Shown: positions 33,234-42,147 of the stretch, in pieces
Numbering within the stretch: the first letter of the stretch is position 1
Layout: each line of letters begins with the position of its first letter
Source: Streptomyces lacrimifluminis
GTDB taxonomy: Bacteria > Actinomycetota > Actinomycetes > Streptomycetales > Streptomycetaceae
NCBI RefSeq assembly: GCF_014646095.1
Contig: NZ_BMMU01000006.1
Coordinates: 62,001-126,000, forward strand
Direction: 5' to 3'
Length of the DNA stretch: 64,000 nucleotides
The notes under the pieces: model-generated
What the model saw: the letters and a program-made list of their open reading frames with translations, nothing else
Database searches by the model: none
What the model was told of the DNA's origin: nothing
Made by a program: the position numbers and the translations under genes

Positions 33234-34184
33234 ATGGATGCCCTTGCAGGCCTGTTGGAGGGTCCACGCGCGCGTGGCGCCTTCATGATCCGCGCGTGTT
33301 TCGAACCGCCGTGGTGTGTGCGCGTCGAGGACGAGGCACCCCTGACGGTGATGCTCATGGTGCGGGGTGACGCCTGGATCACCCCGGACGCGGGGGAGCG
33401 GCTGCACCTGCGGGCCGGCGACCTTGCCATCGCACGCGGCCCCGCCCCCTACGCCTGCGCGGACGACCCGGCGACACCCCCGCAGGCGGTGATCCTGCCG
33501 AACGCCGAGTGCCGCTATCCCGACGGCCGTTCGCTGAACGGGGTGATGGACCTGGGCGTACGCACCTGGGGCGGCCGTCTCGACGGCTCGGCGGTGATGC
33601 TGATCGGCACGTATCTCATGCAGGGCGAGATCAGCGGCAGGCTGCTGGACGCCCTGCCGTCGCTGCTGTCGCTCACCTCGGACGTGTGGCAGTGCCCCCT
33701 GACCCCGCTCCTCATGGACGAGGTGGGGCGCGACGAACCGGGCCAGGAAGTGGTCCTGGACCGTCTGCTCGATCTGCTGGTCATCGCCGCCCTGAGGGCC
33801 TGGTTCTCGCGCCCGGAGGCGGCGGCCCCGGCCTGGTACGCGGCGCTGGCGGACCCGGTCGTGGGACGCGTCCTGCGCCTGGTCCAGGACGATCCCGCCC
33901 ACCCCTGGACGGTGGCCACGCTCGCCGCCAAGGCCGGGCTGTCCCGGGCCGCCCTCGCCCGCCGCTTCACGGATCTGGTGGGCGAACCCCCGATGACCTA
34001 CCTCACCGGCTGGCGTCTCGCCCTGGCCGCCGACCGCCTGCGCGACACCGACCACACCCTCGACGCCATCGCCCGCCAGGTCGGCTACGGCAGCGCCTTC
34101 GCCCTGTCCAGCGCCTTCAAACGGGTGTACGGGATCAGCCCGCAGGAACACCGGGCGCGACGGGAGCCGGTGCGAATCCAGTGA
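33234..34184 (+). CDS. AraC-family transcriptional regulator with cupin-type sensor domain
   Basis: 316 residues. The N-terminal half (APLTVMLMVRGDAWITPDAG, LRAGDLAIARGPAPY) is the AraC_binding_2/cupin_6 sensor fold. The C-terminal HTH pair is HPWTVATLAAKAGLSRAALA and DAIARQVGYGSAFALSSAFK, with the terminal GISPQEHR. It is divergent from the NmrA-like gene, and such pairs are common, with the regulator activating the oxidoreductase. ATG 33234 gives MDALAGLLEGPRARGAF, the family N-terminus. Confidence 0.93.
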   Translation: MDALAGLLEGPRARGAFMIRACFEPPWCVRVEDEAPLTVMLMVRGDAWITPDAGERLHLRAGDLAIARGPAPYACADDPATPPQAVILPNAECRYPDGRSLNGVMDLGVRTWGGRLDGSAVMLIGTYLMQGEISGRLLDALPSLLSLTSDVWQCPLTPLLMDEVGRDEPGQEVVLDRLLDLLVIAALRAWFSRPEAAAPAWYAALADPVVGRVLRLVQDDPAHPWTVATLAAKAGLSRAALARRFTDLVGEPPMTYLTGWRLALAADRLRDTDHTLDAIARQVGYGSAFALSSAFKRVYGISPQEHRARREPVRIQ

Positions 34185-34346
34185 CTCCTACGCTCGCCCC
34201 CGAAGTCCTGGCCGCCCAGCACCGTGAACGCCCGCGTCCGCAGCGGGCACCGTCGCCGCCGGGTCCGGCCACAGCCCCGGGCCGCTCGCCGGACCAGTGC
34301 GAAACGACTGCGCCCGGCGGTACGGGCGTCTGTACGGGCGGCGGGG

Positions 34347-35831
34347 CTATGAAGTGGTTGTCGGCGGACCGGGCACAGCGCCCGTGGCGGGGGTCTGCAG
34401 CACCCACGGTCGCGGGTACTTCGGAAGGAGCAGAGCGAGAACCACCGCGATCCCGGTCAGAACGACGAGCATCAGCAGGGGAAGGGTGTAGCTGCCGGTA
34501 CCGGACTTGATCGCACTCACTCCGTATGGAGCCAACGCCAGAGCCGAGCCCGAGATCGCGAGGGTCAGACCTTGCATCGATCCGAAGGACTTCAGCCCGA
34601 GGTACTTGGCGATCAGAGCCGGGCCAAGCGCCGATTCCGCGCCGGTCGCGAAGCCGAGGAACGCCATGGCGACGTAGAAGAGTGCAAGAGAGCTGCCGTT
34701 GATGAGCACGAGCGCCAGACCGACCGGCACCGTCCCGATGAGCACCGCCACGATCCACGGACGGCGCGCTCGGTCGAGGACGGCTCCGGCGACGAGCAGC
34801 CCGGCGACCGACGCGCTGAAGAGCACGGAGAGCCCGAGCGAGACAGTTGAGGAATCGATGCCGTTCTGACCGAAGAGGTCAACGGCGTTCTGGCGTATCG
34901 AGACCGGTCCCGTGGACACGAACGTGAGGAGCAGCACGATGAAGATCCAGGCGCGGGTTCGAATCGCCGCCCGGAACGGCAGACCGGGCAGATCGGCTTC
35001 CAGGAGTTTGGGCCCGGCAACCGTGGTGACCTTCGGTTCGGAGATGAGCCAGAGGGCGGCCGGGATGCCTATGACGGCGATCGCGATCGCGACCAGGTAG
35101 TACACGCCGTCCCAGCCGAATCCCGTGAACACCCCGGGGTCGACCGCGGAGACCGTCGGCGCACCGCTCGGCGGAGTCGTGGGGAGATCGGATCCTCCCG
35201 AGGAAGCTGCCGGGGTGTTGCCGTTCACGAGCCACTGGCACACCGGAGAGAGGACGGCGCTGGCCAGACCCGACACCACCCCGACGAGGCCGAAACCGAT
35301 CCCGCGGTGCTTGGGAAACCACGTCGAGATGACCTTGAAGACGACGCCGAGGCTTGCGGCGAACCCGAAGATCGACGCAAGGATGAGGAGTGTTTCCAGC
35401 AGCCAGGTCCTCCCCGCGCCGAGCGGGACGGCCGCTGTGGTGATCGCGTACAGGATCACTGCCGGAATCGCGACGCGCCGAGCGCCTTGCCTGTCGACCC
35501 GGCGTCCGACGACAGGCAGGAGGAGCGGGCCGATGACGAGCGGCACGGTGACGAAGAGAAGGATGGCGTTCGACGGTGTCGCCCCGGTATTCATCGCGTA
35601 CGCCGGCGCGACATACGGGGTGAGTGCCGAGAGGGCGGAAGGGCTGATGGCCACGAGCATCAAACTGCCCATGAGCGCGGTCTTGGCCTGACGGGGCGAA
35701 TTCACGAAGTCGGCGACGTACTGTTTCCAGCTGCCCTTCGGCGGAGCGTCGTCGGGCGTCGGTGCGGTCGTGGACGGGTCAGGGTTGGGGGGAGACCCCG
35801 GCGTTACCGATGAATGCGTCGTTGGAGGCAT
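34347..35831 (-). CDS. Major facilitator superfamily transporter
   Basis: 494 residues with 12 predicted helices and a Pro/Thr-rich soluble N-terminus. VVGRRVDRQGARRVAIP matches the loop 2-3 motif (GxxxDRxGRR) of the MFS, and LDRARRPWIVAVLIGTVPVG is the repeated motif in the second half. Helix-loop text FPKHRGIGFGLVGVVSGLAS resembles oxalate/formate-type carriers of organic anions. GGAG lies 5 bases before ATG 35831. It is co-directional with the downstream monooxygenase cluster and probably imports its substrate or exports a product. Confidence 0.9.
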   Translation of the reverse strand: MPPTTHSSVTPGSPPNPDPSTTAPTPDDAPPKGSWKQYVADFVNSPRQAKTALMGSLMLVAISPSALSALTPYVAPAYAMNTGATPSNAILLFVTVPLVIGPLLLPVVGRRVDRQGARRVAIPAVILYAITTAAVPLGAGRTWLLETLLILASIFGFAASLGVVFKVISTWFPKHRGIGFGLVGVVSGLASAVLSPVCQWLVNGNTPAASSGGSDLPTTPPSGAPTVSAVDPGVFTGFGWDGVYYLVAIAIAVIGIPAALWLISEPKVTTVAGPKLLEADLPGLPFRAAIRTRAWIFIVLLLTFVSTGPVSIRQNAVDLFGQNGIDSSTVSLGLSVLFSASVAGLLVAGAVLDRARRPWIVAVLIGTVPVGLALVLINGSSLALFYVAMAFLGFATGAESALGPALIAKYLGLKSFGSMQGLTLAISGSALALAPYGVSAIKSGTGSYTLPLLMLVVLTGIAVVLALLLPKYPRPWVLQTPATGAVPGPPTTTS

Positions 35832-35943
35832 CGGAACTCCTTGAACTCGGTGAACCGGGCGTCGGCTGTGACGACCTGGCTATTCAGTTGTCGGTGCTGG
35901 TGATCGGGGGGCTACCACAGCGGGTGCGAGCGCGAGGTGACGG

Positions 35944-37302
35944 TCACTCAGGCTTCGGGGCTTTCGGCGGGCCCGCACTCGGAGCAGGGGAACCGAGGGC
36001 GGCGATCATCGGGAACGGATCGAGGCCGAAGAGGTCTCGGCCGTTGATCTCGGCCATCGGATCGAGGCGGAACCCACCATGCGTCCCCAGCACGTGGATG
36101 TCGCGGACCGCGCGCTGGAGCGGATTGCTGAGGGCGACGGCGGACGAGCCGAGTGCGAGCAGCAGGCCGTCGACCACGCGGAGGCACTCGTGGATCTGGT
36201 GGACCAGATCCATCGTGATCGAGGGCTCCTCCCAGGGGAGGAAGTCCTCCCCCGCGAGCGCCCGGCGGTCGATCTCGTCGGCGTGACGCCAGAGCACCGC
36301 GTTGGCCGCGTTGACGACCGCACGCGCCTTGCCCGCGACGATCTGGATCGACGCCATCTCGGACATCGTCCTGTACGGGAGGTTGAACGGAGGCCGCTTC
36401 GCCGCCTGTTCAACGAACGACTCGAGGGCGCCCTCCGCGATGCCGACCGCGAGTGCGGCGAAGGCACAGGTGGTGGCGACCATCCCGCCGATCGGGCTGT
36501 GCTTGAAGGCCAGTCCGGCGTACTCACCGCGCAACCCGTCCATCAGCCGCGGGAGATCGTTCGTGTGGACGACGCGGTAGTCGGGGACGAAGACCTCCTG
36601 GTCCGCTCGCACGCTGTTGGAGTTCGTCGCCCGGAGACCCATGACGTGCCAGTCGTCGACGATCGTGTACTGGTCGCGGGAGAGGATGCCCATCGCACGT
36701 CGACGTTCTCCGCCTGCCGGGTCGTCGTACTCGAATCCGACCGAGCCCCAGGCCGCGTGCTTGCTGCCGCTCCCGAAGGACCACTTCCCCTGCACCAGGT
36801 AGCCGCCGTCGACCTTCCGGCCGTCGCCGACCTTCGGTGCGAAGACGGTGGCGCCGAACATGATCGGCCCGACCCAGTCGGTGATGCCGGCGAAGACCTC
36901 GTCGTGGGCCTTCGGATCGAAGCCCAGCGCGTTCCTCGCGGCGCTGGAGACGATCACGAGCCAGCCGGCCGAGGCATCGCCCTGACCGAGCACCTTCACG
37001 ATCTCCGCGGTGTCGCGTGCGCCCAGCGCGTACCCGCCGAGTTCGATCGGGATCGTGATCTTGAAGGCACCGACGCGGTCGACCGCCTCGAGCGTGGCGG
37101 GCGCGAGCGCTCCGAGTTCCTCGCCTTCGGCCGCGTGCTCGCGCAACAACGGCAGCATCTCGACGATCTCGTCGCGCATCCGGCGCCCGGCCTCGCTGAG
37201 GTGAGGCGACTCGGGGAACTTCGGCCCGGGAGCCCGGGGCCCGCCCTGCGGCGGCAGTTTTGGCGGGGGACCGCCGACGGGCGGTGTGACTACCGAGGCC
37301 AT
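35944..37302 (-). CDS. Flavin-dependent monooxygenase of the acyl-CoA dehydrogenase fold
   Basis: 452 residues. Fold markers are AFKITIPIELGGYALGARDT, LGQGDASAGWLVIVSSAAR, GPIMFGATVFAPKV, QGKWSFGSGSKHAAW and VMGLRATNSNSV, which resemble group D two-component hydroxylases (HsaA-like) rather than true dehydrogenases: the catalytic Glu of acyl-CoA dehydrogenases is not evident. It would use reduced flavin delivered by the reductase encoded at 38009. ATG 37302 is chosen because GGAG lies 6 bases before it; ATG 37314 would add MEQL. The substrate is probably aromatic or polycyclic. Confidence 0.83.
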   Translation of the reverse strand: MASVVTPPVGGPPPKLPPQGGPRAPGPKFPESPHLSEAGRRMRDEIVEMLPLLREHAAEGEELGALAPATLEAVDRVGAFKITIPIELGGYALGARDTAEIVKVLGQGDASAGWLVIVSSAARNALGFDPKAHDEVFAGITDWVGPIMFGATVFAPKVGDGRKVDGGYLVQGKWSFGSGSKHAAWGSVGFEYDDPAGGERRRAMGILSRDQYTIVDDWHVMGLRATNSNSVRADQEVFVPDYRVVHTNDLPRLMDGLRGEYAGLAFKHSPIGGMVATTCAFAALAVGIAEGALESFVEQAAKRPPFNLPYRTMSEMASIQIVAGKARAVVNAANAVLWRHADEIDRRALAGEDFLPWEEPSITMDLVHQIHECLRVVDGLLLALGSSAVALSNPLQRAVRDIHVLGTHGGFRLDPMAEINGRDLFGLDPFPMIAALGSPAPSAGPPKAPKPE

Positions 37303-37462
37303 CAGTTGCTCCATTTCACCGTGCTTGAGGATCGGGTCGGACCAGGGGCGAGGCCCTTGCGGTGGTCCGGTGGAAGCAGCGCTGCGGGCGGGCTCACGGC
37401 CCGCGGTTTCCCGCTCCGGCGCGGACGGGTGCTCCCGTTGACGATCTGCGGCTCCGGCATTC

Positions 37463-37984
37463 TCAATCGCCCATCGGGTTCTGGCCGGGCTTCACCTTGC
37501 GGAAGGTGCTCCAGTGCTCGGCGATCCTGCCGCCGTGCACCCGGAAGACGGTGAGGATGTTCCACTCGTACGTCGCGTCGGGCACGACCGGATCGGGGGC
37601 GAGTTCGCGCATCATGAGGCAGGCGACCTCGCCGTCGAGAATGACGCTCACGACGGGCGGCGGCGTCGAACCGACGATGGGCACAAGCCGGAACTGCTCG
37701 ATGAGGTTGTCGCGGCCGTGGCCGAACGCGTTCGGATCGCGCTGGATGTAGTCCTCGGCGATGTACTTCGTCATCACCTCGACGACCTGTTCCTGCACCA
37801 CGTTGTCGCGGACGATGCGGGAAAGATCGGCTTCGAACTCGATGAGCAACCGCTTGATCGCGGTGCGCTCCGCCGACGGGTCGGCCGCGACGGCGGCCTT
37901 GAACTCGTCGTTGTCGAGCCAGTTCGTGTAGATCGCGGGGTCGCTGATCTCAGCGACGCCGTTGACGATCGTGAATCCACCCAC
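37463..37984 (-). CDS. SnoaL/NTF2-like protein of the monooxygenase cluster
   Basis: 173 residues. VMTKYIAEDYIQRDPNAFGH, then EWNILTVFRVHGGRIAEHWS is the SnoaL-like cone fold, in which an Asp/His pair at the pocket can act in acid-base chemistry. Members cyclise polyketides or assist hydroxylases by binding the substrate. It sits between the monooxygenase and its flavin reductase on the same strand, supporting a shared pathway. No catalytic step can be assigned. Confidence 0.83.
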   Translation of the reverse strand: MGGFTIVNGVAEISDPAIYTNWLDNDEFKAAVAADPSAERTAIKRLLIEFEADLSRIVRDNVVQEQVVEVMTKYIAEDYIQRDPNAFGHGRDNLIEQFRLVPIVGSTPPPVVSVILDGEVACLMMRELAPDPVVPDATYEWNILTVFRVHGGRIAEHWSTFRKVKPGQNPMGD

Positions 37985-38008
37985 GGTCGGGGTCCCTTCT
38001 TCTGGGCT

Positions 38009-38614
38009 CTAGGTCGCGCTCGGGCACGGCGCGGCCGGTGACGGGCTCGTACAGTCCCTGCAGGTTCTTGTGGTCGAGGCGTCCAGTCGCCGGAAACTGC
38101 TGCCGTGAAAGACCAACGGCTCCGCCGCGGGCCGGGTCCACAGGCGGTCGACTCCCAGCAGCGCGATGCTGTGATCCCCGGCCTCTACCTCGTCACGCAG
38201 GACGCAGGAGTACCAGGTGACCGTGGCGTGGAGGAACACCGCTCCGTCGTCGCCGGCTTCCCAGGCGCAGTCGGTGAACCGGTCCTGCTCGGGACCGGCC
38301 AGCGCTCGGCACAAGGGCCCCTGATCCTCACCCAGGACGCTGAGCCCGAGGCGCGGCAGGTCTCGTAGCCGTGCCCATGTCCTGGAGGAGCGCTGCAGGC
38401 AGACCGACGCGATCGGCGGTTCGAGCGACACGGGGGTGAAAGAACTCACCGCCATGCCGAGCGGTCGACCGTCCACCATGCCGCACACGGCGGTGACTCC
38501 GCTGGGGAAGCTCCCGAAGGCCTCCCGCAGCGTGGACGCATCCAGTGCGGCCGTCAGGCGCGGCCCGAGGTCCACGGTGTGGTCGCGAACCTGTTGTCGG
38601 CAGCTCAAGGTCAT
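38009..38614 (-). CDS. Flavin reductase domain protein (HpaC/HsaB type)
   Basis: 201 residues. LREAFGSFPSGVTAVCGMVD, then LGMAVSSFTPVSLEPPIASV and CLQRSSRTWARL are the flavin-reductase-like core that binds FMN or FAD and NAD(P)H. It supplies reduced flavin to the monooxygenase encoded at 35944-37302. The last 25 residues (Thr/Cys/Pro-rich) follow the usual end FHGSSFRRLDA and look like read-through of a lost stop. AAGGGG is about 6 bases before ATG 38614. It is divergent from the TetR gene, and the 117-base gap holds two operator-like palindromes. Confidence 0.87.
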   Translation of the reverse strand: MTLSCRQQVRDHTVDLGPRLTAALDASTLREAFGSFPSGVTAVCGMVDGRPLGMAVSSFTPVSLEPPIASVCLQRSSRTWARLRDLPRLGLSVLGEDQGPLCRALAGPEQDRFTDCAWEAGDDGAVFLHATVTWYSCVLRDEVEAGDHSIALLGVDRLWTRPAAEPLVFHGSSFRRLDASTTRTCRDCTSPSPAAPCPSAT

Positions 38615-38647
38615 CAGGCCCCTTCCCTTCTCGGACGGATTCCAGTA

Positions 38648-38686
38648 ACTGAACTGTACCGTTCAGTATGAACTGGACCGTACGGT
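38648..38686. promoter_or_regulatory. Paired palindromes in the flavin-reductase/TetR divergent promoter
   Basis: actgaac/gttcagt with a 6-base centre (38648-38667) and accgtacggt (38677-38686, perfect). A half-repeat gaactg.accgt is shared by both at 38651 and 38670. Position between the divergent reductase and TetR genes fits autoregulation and repression of the monooxygenase cluster by the TetR protein. Confidence 0.65.
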
Positions 38687-38731
38687 AGGGTTCAGGTCAC
38701 GTCAAGAGGCAAGAGGGTGGGGGAACGGGCT

Positions 38732-40093
38732 ATGGCGACGGGCGGGACGACCAGGGACGCCGTCCCGCGCGGGACGGCGTCCCAGGGCAAACGGGAGGCC
38801 GTGCTCGACGCGGCGGTCGAGCTGTTCCTGGCCGGCGGCTTCGACGGGACCTCGATGGACGCGGTCGCCGCCCGTGCAGGCGTCGCCAAGACGACCGTCT
38901 ACGCCCACTTCGGCGACAAGACCGAGCTCTTCCACGCCGCGACCGAACGCGGCGGCGCCTCGGTGGACCTCGACCTCGACAAGGTCGTACTCGCCGCCGC
39001 CGACGACCCCGAGCAGCAGCTCACACAGATCGTGTTCAAGGTGCTCGAGGCCACCACGGCCCCGCAGTTCCTGGCCTTCCTGCGCGTCATGGTCACCGAA
39101 GCGGTCCGTCGTCCCGAGCTGACCGGAGTCGTCCGCTCCCTAGGCGTTCCCCACATCGTCGAGCTGGTCGCCAGGGCCCTGCGCGCGGACGCGCGCCGGC
39201 ACGACTACGTCCTGCCCGATCCGGACGCCTACGCCGGGCTGTTCATCGGGATGGCCTCGTCGGCGCTGCATATCGACGCCCTCGTCGACGTGGGCCGCAG
39301 CCGCGACACCGCCTTCCTCCAGGCCCACGCCGAGTTGACGACGAGTATCTTCCTGCGTGCTCTGCGGAACGGGGACGCCGGGAACCTGCCCGATGCCCCG
39401 GCCGTCGCACGCACGGGTCCAGCGCCGCGCTGCGAGCCCACCCGGAGCCCTCCGCCTGGCATCGCCTCAATAAATTGCCATGGTGCTGAAGCATCGCGCC
39501 CGGGGCCTCGTCCTGCGGAGATCGTGCTGTCCGACGAGGAGCGTGGCGAGCTGCGCGGGTGGGCGCGCGGCGAGGTGCCGCCCCGGCTGGCCGACCGGGC
39601 GAAAGTCGTGTTGGCGTGTGGGGAGGGCCTGTCCAACGCCGCGGTCGCGTCCAGATGCGGGGTGGGTGGGGCGACGGTCACCAAATGGCGGTCGCGGTTC
39701 GCCGAGCAGCGGCTGGCGGGTCTGCGCGACACGCCTCGATCGGGACGGCCCACGACGGAGCTGGTGCTCAGCCCGGACGAACGCGCCGAACTTACCCGGT
39801 GGGCAAGGTGTACGGCGACGTCCCACGCCTTGGCGCTGCGCTCGAAGATCGTCCTGGCGTGTGCGGATGGCGCGGACAACAAGACGGTCGCGGACGAACT
39901 GCGGTGTGCCGCGGCGACGGTGGGCAAGTGGCGGGCCCGGTTCGTGGAAGACCGGTTGGACGGTCTCGCCGACGAGGACCGCCCGGGCAGGCCCGCCTCG
40001 ATCACGTTGGACCAGGTGGAGGACGTGCCGATGTCCACGTGGGAATCGACTCCGAGAGACGCAAACCCACCACAACTTATTAAACGAATTTAA
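38732..40093 (+). CDS. TetR-family regulator whose frame runs into a truncated IS630 transposase
   Basis: 453 residues. Residues 1-215 are a TetR regulator: KREAVLDAAVELFLAGGFDG, then VAARAGVAKTTVYAHFGDK is the HTH, followed by a helical ligand domain. From about residue 253 the text changes to a transposase N-terminus with two tandem helix-turn-helix units (RPAEIVLSDEERGELRGWAR; ELVLSPDERAELTRWARCTA, then ADELRCAAATVGKWRARF) ending after TLDQVEDVPMSTWESTP. No stop separates them. GGGGGA is 7 bases before ATG 38732; a GTG at 38717 is less likely. Whether the chimera still represses the divergent cluster is unknown. Confidence 0.8.
   Translation: MATGGTTRDAVPRGTASQGKREAVLDAAVELFLAGGFDGTSMDAVAARAGVAKTTVYAHFGDKTELFHAATERGGASVDLDLDKVVLAAADDPEQQLTQIVFKVLEATTAPQFLAFLRVMVTEAVRRPELTGVVRSLGVPHIVELVARALRADARRHDYVLPDPDAYAGLFIGMASSALHIDALVDVGRSRDTAFLQAHAELTTSIFLRALRNGDAGNLPDAPAVARTGPAPRCEPTRSPPPGIASINCHGAEASRPGPRPAEIVLSDEERGELRGWARGEVPPRLADRAKVVLACGEGLSNAAVASRCGVGGATVTKWRSRFAEQRLAGLRDTPRSGRPTTELVLSPDERAELTRWARCTATSHALALRSKIVLACADGADNKTVADELRCAAATVGKWRARFVEDRLDGLADEDRPGRPASITLDQVEDVPMSTWESTPRDANPPQLIKRI
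39480..40085 (+). mobile_element. Truncated IS630-family element (transposase N-terminus only)
   Basis: The segment encodes the tandem HTH part of an IS630-type transposase in frame with the preceding TetR gene and stops abruptly where the catalytic DDE domain should begin (after STPRDA). The right edge is an A/T-rich stretch, acttattaaacgaatttaag, unlike the surrounding DNA. No terminal inverted repeats were identified by eye. It is an inactive fragment left by an insertion followed by deletion. Confidence 0.72.
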
Positions 40094-40218
40094 GGCGGGG
40101 AGCGGTAGCGGGCACGGTGGTCGTTCGGGATCACGCCCGGGCCGTGGGGTGCGGCACGCACTCCCCCGGAGGGGGACAGCGACAGATCCCGGCGGGGCGC
40201 GGGCGCGGGCGGCGTAGC

Positions 40219-40926
40219 GTGTCGTACGTGTACGAGGAAAGGCCCTCCCGACTGCCGGGCGCGACGGTGTGGACGAACACCCCGGCCGGCATCGGCGACG
40301 CACGGCCCGTCCTGCCCGACGGCTGCATGGACCTGCTGTGGAGCGAGGGCCGGCTGCTGGTCGCGGGCCCCGACACCCGCCCGTACGTCCCCGAAGGTGC
40401 CCCCGCGCACTGGGCGGGCGTCCGTTTCCACCCCGGCACGGCGCCCGCCCTGCTGGGCGTACCCGCGCACGAACTCCGCGATCGGCGCGTCGAGTTGGCC
40501 GAGCTGTGGGGAGCGGCCGAGGTGCGACGGCTGAGGGGGCGCTTCGACGCGGTGGCCGACCCGGCGACGGCACTCGAGGAGCTGGCACTGGAACGGGCGG
40601 CGCGCACGGACCCGCCGGACCCCCTGCTGGGCGGCCTGGTCGCGGCCCTGAAGGCGGGCCGCCCGGTCGCGCGTACGGCCGACGAACTGGGTCTCAGCGC
40701 CCGCCAGTTGCACCGCCGCTCCCTGACGGCCTTCGGCTACGGCCCCAAGACGCTGGCCCGCATCCTCCGCCTCCAGCGCGCACTCGCCCTGGCCCGGAAG
40801 GGGATGCCCTTCGCGGAGACGGCCACCCGCGCGGGATACGCAGACCAGGCACACCTCGCCCGGGACGTACGGGAGTTGACGGGGATGCCGCTCGGGAAGC
40901 TACTCGGTGGGGGAGGGGGCGGCTGA
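40219..40926 (+). CDS. AraC-type regulator, DUF6597 group
   Basis: 235 residues. The N-terminal sensor (VLPDGCMDLLWSEGRLLVAG, then PGTAPALLGVPAHELRDRRV) is the DUF6597 domain. The C-terminal HTH region is TADELGLSARQLHRRSLTAF, with FAETATRAGYADQAHLARDV and LTGMPLGKLL. The GTG at 40219 (MSYVYEERPS) lacks a ribosome site but has TAGCGT just upstream; GTG 40228 is equally possible. The gene converges on, and overlaps by 27 bases, the VOC gene. The last residues are a Gly run from ggggga repeats. Confidence 0.85.
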   Translation: MSYVYEERPSRLPGATVWTNTPAGIGDARPVLPDGCMDLLWSEGRLLVAGPDTRPYVPEGAPAHWAGVRFHPGTAPALLGVPAHELRDRRVELAELWGAAEVRRLRGRFDAVADPATALEELALERAARTDPPDPLLGGLVAALKAGRPVARTADELGLSARQLHRRSLTAFGYGPKTLARILRLQRALALARKGMPFAETATRAGYADQAHLARDVRELTGMPLGKLLGGGGGG

Positions 40927-41340
40927 GTCCAGCGGAGCGAACAGGTCGACCCCGTTGCCGTCCGGGTCGAGCACGCACGCGTACCGCTGTCCCCAGACGG
41001 CGTCCCAGGGCTTCAGCTCGCTCCGATATCCCGCACCCACCAACTCCTCGTACAGGGAGTCGACTTCGGCGGCCGATCCGCACAGCATGGCCAGCCCGAT
41101 CCGGCCGCCGCCGCTGGGTGCCCGCCACCCGGGGTGGAAGGACCGGACGGTTTCCTCGGTGTCGAGCAACAGCCTCAGCCCGCCCGGCAGTTCGGCCTCG
41201 ACATGGGGCTGCTTCTCGGCCCCCTCGGGGAAGTCGAGCCCGAGCCGGCGGTAGAAGGCGACGGAGGCTGCGAGGTCGGCGGTGACGATGCCGATGGCGT
41301 CGAACCGGGGTGTGGGGCGTGGGGTCGGTTGTGAAGTCAT
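40900..41340 (-). CDS. VOC-family (glyoxalase/bleomycin-resistance fold) protein
   Basis: 146 residues with the beta-alpha-beta-beta-beta pairs of the vicinal oxygen chelate fold: FDAIGIVTADLAASVAFYRR, LRLLLDTEETVRSFHPGW, and WGQRYACVLDPDGNGVDLFA with the terminal Glu/Asp-type metal site position. Members bind divalent metals and act as isomerases, dioxygenases or antibiotic-binding proteins; the substrate is unknown. Its 3' end overlaps the convergent AraC gene. Confidence 0.9.
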   Translation of the reverse strand: MTSQPTPRPTPRFDAIGIVTADLAASVAFYRRLGLDFPEGAEKQPHVEAELPGGLRLLLDTEETVRSFHPGWRAPSGGGRIGLAMLCGSAAEVDSLYEELVGAGYRSELKPWDAVWGQRYACVLDPDGNGVDLFAPLDSAAPSPTE

Positions 41341-41574
41341 ACGGCCAGGTTAGGCGGGGTGCCCAGGGCCGGTCTTGAACGAATCGGACACGCCGGCGTC
41401 CCCGGTCCGGCCCCGGTTGCGGGCCGGGCGGGGGGCGCCAATAGTGGGAAGGACAGCTGCACCTTGATCGGTGGCCGGAGCCCCGCACAAGGAAGCCTGC
41501 TCGGTCTCCTGACCGCGGCTGCCCACCGCCCCACATCTCGCTGACCTCTCCCTTGCCATGAGAGGAGTGCTGCC

Positions 41575-42147
41575 ATGCGCAAGCACCCCCGGGCACATCG
41601 ACTTCTGACGGCATCGACGGTCCTGTTCGCCGGCGGTGTCCTGCTGCTGCCCACGCCCACGATCGCCCAGCCGGAGAAGCCGGACTCGCGGGACTCCGCA
41701 GCGGTGGTCCCCGCATCCGAGTTCCAGATAAGGAACCCGCAGACCGGCAAGTGCATGACGGTCGCGGGCGGGCGCTCGACCGAGAACAACGTACGACTCG
41801 TCCAGTTCAACTGCGACAAGGACTCCTCGCGCCGCTGGAAGCTCACCGGCGGAAGCGACAACTCCTACCAGCTGGTCAACGCGCAGACACGCAAGTGCGC
41901 GACGGTCGCGGGCGGGCGCTCGACCGAGAACAACGTCGAACTGGTCCAGTTCGACTGCGACTCGGACGCCTCACGCCGTTGGAGCCTCGTCAACTGGGAC
42001 AGCGGCGCCTTCGAACTCGTCAACGACCGGACGGGCAAGTGCGCGACGGTCGCCGGTGGCCGGTCCACCGAGAACAACGTCGGCCTGGTGCAGTTCGACT
42101 GCGACGGCGACCGCTCCCGGACCTGGATCCTCAGCTTGGCGGGCTGA
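41575..42147 (+). CDS. Secreted ricin-type beta-trefoil lectin of three near-identical repeats
   Basis: 190 residues. A Sec signal (RLLTASTVLFAGGVLLL, cleavage near TIAQ) precedes one beta-trefoil. The three subdomains are spaced exactly 48 residues (144 bases) apart, each with GKCMTVAGGRSTENNVRLVQ or a close variant, then F(N/D)CD and RRW. The repeats at 41749, 41893 and 42037 are almost identical in DNA, so they arose by recent duplication or conversion. It probably binds a glycan outside the cell without an enzyme domain. GAGGAG lies 7 bases before ATG 41575. Confidence 0.92.
   Translation: MRKHPRAHRLLTASTVLFAGGVLLLPTPTIAQPEKPDSRDSAAVVPASEFQIRNPQTGKCMTVAGGRSTENNVRLVQFNCDKDSSRRWKLTGGSDNSYQLVNAQTRKCATVAGGRSTENNVELVQFDCDSDASRRWSLVNWDSGAFELVNDRTGKCATVAGGRSTENNVGLVQFDCDGDRSRTWILSLAG

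Noticed and set aside
40090..40118. Possible IS630 terminal inverted repeat right of the transposase fragment
   Set aside because: No matching partner sequence could be seen at the left edge; not claimed.
39480..40217. Alternative frame starting at an ATG within the IS630 segment
   Set aside because: Transposase homology lies in the frame continuous with TetR, not in this one.
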